Assembly (NCBI RefSeq): GCF_001557215.1
Contig: NZ_LSJM01000249.1
Location: 1 to 8,104 of the forward strand
Direction of reading: 5' to 3'
DNA length: 8,104 bases
DNA from: Sphingomonas sp. CCH9-E2
GTDB taxonomy: Bacteria > Pseudomonadota > Alphaproteobacteria > Sphingomonadales > Sphingomonadaceae
In this document: piece after piece, positions 4,876 through 8,104 of the stretch
How positions within the stretch are numbered: the first letter of the stretch is position 1
How the letters are laid out: every line of letters begins with the position of its first letter
Position numbers and translations under genes: made by a program
The notes under the pieces: generated by a model
The model's database searches: none
What the model was told of the DNA's origin: nothing
Seen by the model: only the letters and a program-made list of their open reading frames with translations

Positions 4876-6614
4876 CGGTGCTGGTCGCCCCAGCGCCGCG
4901 GATCCGCGCACGCGACGGCAAGGGTGCGTCGCCGATTGCGGTCGCGCATATCCGCCTGATGATCCTGACGCTGCTGTTTGCGGCGGCGTTTGCGGTGATC
5001 GTCGGGCGGCTGGCGCTGCTGGCGGTCTTTGCCGAGCCGCAGCGGACGCCGAGCGTCAATGCGATGCTGGTCCCGCTGCGCGGCGATCTGGTTGACCGCA
5101 ACGGCGCGCCGCTGGCCCGCACGATCGATGCCTGGTCGATCGGCGTGCGGCCCGACCGCGTGATTGGCGACAAGGCGGCGCTGGCGCAGATGCTGGCCGC
5201 GACGCTGCCGGGCAAGAGCGCGGCGGACTATGCCAAGCTGCTCAACAGCGACGCGAAGTTCACCTATCTCAAGCGCCGCGCGGTGCCCGAACTGGTCGCC
5301 GCCGTCCATGCGCTGGGCGAGCCGGGGATCGAGTTCGCGCGCGAACCGCAACGGCTGTATCCGCAGGCGACGCTGGCGGCGCACGCGCTGGGCTTTGTCG
5401 ATTTCAACGGCAAGGGCGTCAGCGGGATGGAGCATATCCTCGATCGCCAGCTGACCGACCCGGCGCAGCGCGGCAAGCCGGTGGCGCTGTCGATCGACCT
5501 GCGCGCGCAGGCGGCGCTCGACAGCGAACTGGGCACGGCGATGGCGACGTTCCAGGCGCGCGGTGCGGCGGGCGTGATCCTGGACGTGGCGACGGGCGAA
5601 GTGGTGGCGATGACGTCGCTGCCGACCTTCAACCCCAATAACGTCAAGGGCGCGAACCCCGAGCATTTCCGCAATAATGTGACGCAGAGCGTGTACGAGC
5701 TCGGCTCGACGTTCAAGCCGCTGACCATGGCATTCGCGATCGAGAGTGGCGTCGCGCCGTCGATGTCGAAGCGCTATGACGCGACCGAGCCACTGCAGGT
5801 CGGCGGGTTCAAGATCCGCGACGACCATGCGCAGAAGCGCTGGCTGAACATCCCCGAGACGCTGATCCATTCGTCCAACATTGCCACCGCGCGGATCGCC
5901 GACGAGCTGGGCAAGGAGCGGATGGAGGCGATGTTCCGCGGCCTGGGCTTCGACACCAAGGCGCCGATCGAGCTGGGCGGTGTCGCCGGGCCGCTATGGC
6001 CGAAATATTGGGCGCGCACCACGGTGATGACCACGGCCTATGGCCATGGCATCGCCGTGACGCCGCTGCATCTGGCCAGCGCCTATGCCGCGATGGTCAA
6101 TGGCGGGGTGTGGCGTCCGGCGACGCTGCGCAAGATCGAGCCGGGCAAGGTGCCGGCCGGGCGGCGGATCATTTCCGAGGCGACCAGCGCCCGGATGCGC
6201 CAGCTGATGCGCCTGATCGTCACCCATGGCACGGGCAGCAAGGCCGATGCGCCGGGCTATCGCGTTGGCGGGAAGACGGGCACTGCGGAAGTTCCCGGGC
6301 GCGGCGGATATCAGCGCAACAAGAACGTCTCGACCTTCGCAGCGGCTTTTCCCATGGACGCACCGCGCTATGTGGTGCTGGTGATGCTCGATTCGCCGAT
6401 CGGTAATGCGCAATCCGCAGGCCAGTCCACCGCCGGGTGGACCGCGGCCCCCGTCGTTAACCGCGTCGTGATGCGCACCGGCGCGATGCTGGGCGTCGTT
6501 CCCGACGAGCGCCGCGACGTCGACGTGTCCGACCTCACCCCGCTGCTGTGGCATGCCGAAGCCAAGGGCAAGCCTGCGGTCGCGGCGGCGCTGGGCACGG
6601 GGGTGGACGAGTGA
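4872..6614 (+). CDS. ftsI: Septal peptidoglycan transpeptidase FtsI (PBP3)
   Basis: A 580-residue class B penicillin-binding protein. The cytoplasmic tail (1-25) is followed by a membrane anchor at about 26-52 (HIRLMILTLLFAAAFAVIVG). The pedestal domain begins with the family motif RGDLVDRNGAPLA (70-82). The transpeptidase domain has all three catalytic motifs: STFK with nucleophile Ser279 (279-282), SSN (334-336) and KTGT (468-471). It crosslinks septal peptidoglycan together with FtsW and is the target of division-blocking beta-lactams. Length matches the family (about 570-610). The GTG at 4872 overlaps the ftsL stop (GTGA); the nearest Shine-Dalgarno-like GAGG is 13 nt away, so translation is probably coupled. 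The C-terminus is a short Ala/Gly-rich tail without PASTA domains, as expected in Gram-negatives. Confidence 0.97.
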   Translation: MTVLVAPAPRIRARDGKGASPIAVAHIRLMILTLLFAAAFAVIVGRLALLAVFAEPQRTPSVNAMLVPLRGDLVDRNGAPLARTIDAWSIGVRPDRVIGDKAALAQMLAATLPGKSAADYAKLLNSDAKFTYLKRRAVPELVAAVHALGEPGIEFAREPQRLYPQATLAAHALGFVDFNGKGVSGMEHILDRQLTDPAQRGKPVALSIDLRAQAALDSELGTAMATFQARGAAGVILDVATGEVVAMTSLPTFNPNNVKGANPEHFRNNVTQSVYELGSTFKPLTMAFAIESGVAPSMSKRYDATEPLQVGGFKIRDDHAQKRWLNIPETLIHSSNIATARIADELGKERMEAMFRGLGFDTKAPIELGGVAGPLWPKYWARTTVMTTAYGHGIAVTPLHLASAYAAMVNGGVWRPATLRKIEPGKVPAGRRIISEATSARMRQLMRLIVTHGTGSKADAPGYRVGGKTGTAEVPGRGGYQRNKNVSTFAAAFPMDAPRYVVLVMLDSPIGNAQSAGQSTAGWTAAPVVNRVVMRTGAMLGVVPDERRDVDVSDLTPLLWHAEAKGKPAVAAALGTGVDE

Positions 6615-8026
6615 AGCTCGCTGACCTGACCGGTGGGGACGAGCAGGACATCGTCACCGGCTTTGCCATCGATCACCGCAAGGTCGCGCCGGGCACCGTG
6701 TTCGGCGCGTTTCGCGGCATGCGCTTCAATGGCGAGGACTATATCGCCGAGGCGATCGCGCGCGGGGCCATCGCGGTGGTGGCGCGGCCGGAAGTGACGG
6801 TCGAAGGCGCGGCGCATATCGCGAGCGACCATCCGCGCACCGAATTTGCCCGGATTGCGGCGCGCTTCTTCGCGCCCTTCCCCGAGACGTCGGTGGCGGT
6901 CACCGGGACCAATGGCAAGACATCGACGGTCGAGATGGTGCGACAGCTGTGGCGGATGGCGGGGCATCATGCCGCGTCGATCGGCACGCTGGGGGTGACG
7001 ACGGCGGGCGAGACGGCGTCGACCGGACTGACGACACCCGATGTCGTGACGTTCCTGTCCAATGTCGCAGGGCTGGCGCGCGAGGGCGTGACGCATCTGG
7101 CGTTCGAGGCATCGAGCCATGGCCTGTCGCAATATCGCACCGAGGGGCTACCGGTGGCGGCGGCGGCGTTCACCAATCTGAGCCGCGATCACCTGGATTA
7201 TCACAAGGACATGGCGGACTATCTGACCGCCAAGTTGCGGCTGTTCGCCGATGTGCTCGATCCCGGCGGGACGGTGGTGGTGTGGGCCGACGATCCGCAT
7301 AGCGAGCGGGTGATCGACATTGCGCGGATGCGCGGCAATCCGATCATCACCGTGGGCGAGCATGGCGACACGATCCGGCTGGTGTCGCGCGTGCCGACCC
7401 TGCTCGACCAGAAGCTGGAGATCGCATTCGGGGGCGAGACCTATCGCGTGGGCCTTCCGCTGATCGGGGGGTATCAGGCGGCGAATGCGCTGGTCGCGGC
7501 GGGGCTGGTGATCGGCACCGGGGGCGATCCGGCGCAGACCTTTGCCAATCTGGCGCGGTTGCAGCCGGTGCGCGGGCGGCTGGAGCGCGCGGCGATCAGC
7601 AAGACCGGGGCGCCGGTCTATGTCGACTATGCGCACACGCCCGACGCGATCGAGGCGGCGATTGCGGCGCTGAAGCCGCATGCGGTCGGGCGGCTGATCA
7701 TTGTGCTCGGCGCGGGCGGCGACCGCGATCCGGGCAAGCGCGAACCGATGGGGCAGGCGGCAGCAGCCGGCGCGGACCTGGTGTTCGTCACCGACGACAA
7801 TCCGCGCGGCGAAGATGCGGCGGCGATCCGGCGCGACGTGATGAAAGGCTGTCCCGACGCCACCGAGATCGGCGATCGGCGCGCGGCGATCATGGCGGCG
7901 GTTGCGGCGGCGGGATCGGAGGATATCGTGCTGATCGCCGGCAAGGGGCATGAGCAGGGGCAGATCGTGGGGGAACTGGTGCTGCCGTTCGACGATGTGA
8001 GCGTCGCGCGCGAGGCGGCGTCGTGA
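6611..8026 (+). CDS. murE: UDP-MurNAc-L-Ala-D-Glu:meso-diaminopimelate ligase MurE
   Basis: A 471-residue Mur ligase that adds the third stem-peptide residue to the cytoplasmic peptidoglycan precursor using ATP. The N-terminal UDP-binding domain has DHRKVAPGTVFGAFRG (21-36). The central ATPase domain has the P-loop VTGTNGKTST (97-106), ASSHGL (167-172), FTNLSRDHLDYHKD (187-200) and the expected carbamylated Lys208 in TAKLRLF. The C-terminal domain has VRGRLE (320-325), VDYAHTPDAIE (338-348), GAGGDRDPGKR (367-377), DNPRGED (396-402) and AGKGHEQGQ (443-451). The DNPR motif marks the meso-diaminopimelate-adding type, usual for Gram-negatives. The GTG at 6611 overlaps the ftsI stop (GTGA) without a strong Shine-Dalgarno site. 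The last five codons and the stop are part of a terminal inverted repeat, so the exact 3' end deserves caution, although the C-terminus EAAS looks plausible. Confidence 0.96.
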   Translation: MKLADLTGGDEQDIVTGFAIDHRKVAPGTVFGAFRGMRFNGEDYIAEAIARGAIAVVARPEVTVEGAAHIASDHPRTEFARIAARFFAPFPETSVAVTGTNGKTSTVEMVRQLWRMAGHHAASIGTLGVTTAGETASTGLTTPDVVTFLSNVAGLAREGVTHLAFEASSHGLSQYRTEGLPVAAAAFTNLSRDHLDYHKDMADYLTAKLRLFADVLDPGGTVVVWADDPHSERVIDIARMRGNPIITVGEHGDTIRLVSRVPTLLDQKLEIAFGGETYRVGLPLIGGYQAANALVAAGLVIGTGGDPAQTFANLARLQPVRGRLERAAISKTGAPVYVDYAHTPDAIEAAIAALKPHAVGRLIIVLGAGGDRDPGKREPMGQAAAAGADLVFVTDDNPRGEDAAAIRRDVMKGCPDATEIGDRRAAIMAAVAAAGSEDIVLIAGKGHEQGQIVGELVLPFDDVSVAREAAS

Positions 8027-8104
8027 GGGGGACGTTCTGCAGGTTCCCCTCCCGCTTGCGGGAGGGGAACCTGCAGAACGTCCCCCTCACGACGCCGCCT
8101 CGCG
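8009..8104. repeat. Perfect 47-bp inverted repeat running to the window end
   Basis: Positions 8009-8055 are the exact reverse complement of 8058-8104, with only TT between them; I paired every base and found no mismatch. The left arm starts at codon 467 of murE, includes its stop (8024-8026) and continues into non-coding DNA. The core CCCTCCCGC-TT-GCGGGAGGG resembles short G+C-rich palindromes that I recall as common between sphingomonad genes, and could itself act as a transcription barrier or terminator. The outer part, which copies murE coding sequence in reverse, is not expected in nature. Because the repeat reaches the last base, its true length is unknown. No T-tract follows. murF, the expected next gene, is not seen. 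Confidence 0.95.

Noticed and set aside
4578..5870. Long open frame on the minus strand opposite the ftsL-like gene and ftsI
   Set aside because: It is Arg/His/Gln-rich shadow coding caused by G+C-biased codons of the real genes on the plus strand; it matches no family and contradicts the clear FtsI motifs.
7148..7951. Minus-strand open frame opposite murE
   Set aside because: Arg/His-rich antisense shadow; murE carries all Mur ligase motifs.
1..8104. CRISPR arrays, tRNA or rRNA genes, insertion sequences, phage genes
   Set aside because: No regularly spaced repeats, no cloverleaf or rRNA-like stretches and no transposase or integrase motifs were seen; the only large repeat is the palindrome at the right edge.
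8009..8104. Palindrome as an insertion-sequence terminal repeat or telomere hairpin
   Set aside because: One arm is murE coding sequence and no transposase or other mobile gene adjoins it, so an assembly or template-switch origin is more economical.

Overview
The window looks like chromosomal DNA from an alphaproteobacterium, most likely a sphingomonad (Sphingomonas or a relative). The DNA is strongly G+C-rich with a G/C-biased third codon position. The start of a division and cell wall (dcw) cluster is laid out in the alphaproteobacterial order, and protein signatures such as the cysteine synthase and MurE wording fit that group. The genus assignment is inference from pattern recognition; no database was searched.

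Left region (1-944, minus strand): a compact three-gene operon reading leftward. It holds a VapB-type antitoxin (944-678), a VapC PIN-domain toxin (681-292) and the first 98 codons of a family-6 uracil/hypoxanthine-DNA glycosylase (295 to beyond position 1). Both junctions are 4-bp ATGA overlaps, so a toxin-antitoxin pair is translationally fused in front of a base-excision repair gene.

Middle region (945-2784): a short divergent intergenic region leads to a CysK-type cysteine synthase (1079-2056). A small membrane-anchored or secreted Ala/Pro/Glu-rich protein of unknown function follows (2122-2439). Then comes a 345-bp non-coding stretch with a possible terminator, promoter-like elements and a cluster of AAGTG-type motifs that may be the MraZ operator.

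Right region (2785-8026, plus strand): the start of the dcw cluster, mraZ, rsmH (mraW), an ftsL-like gene, ftsI (pbpB) and murE. Three of the four junctions are 4-bp GTGA stop/start overlaps and the fourth is a 10-bp gap carrying a strong ribosome binding site, so this is surely one operon. MraZ is the cluster's regulator, RsmH methylates 16S rRNA, FtsL and FtsI belong to the septal peptidoglycan synthase complex, and MurE makes the UDP-MurNAc-tripeptide precursor. murF would be expected next.

Right edge (8009-8104): a perfect 47-bp inverted repeat with a TT loop. It contains the last five codons and the stop of murE and runs exactly to the window end. It is the strangest structure here. It may be a real palindrome or, more likely, a fold-back assembly or amplification artefact grown from a small natural palindrome. 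Apart from this and the toxin-antitoxin/glycosylase operon, the window is ordinary housekeeping DNA; I do not see convincing evidence of a wholly new system.
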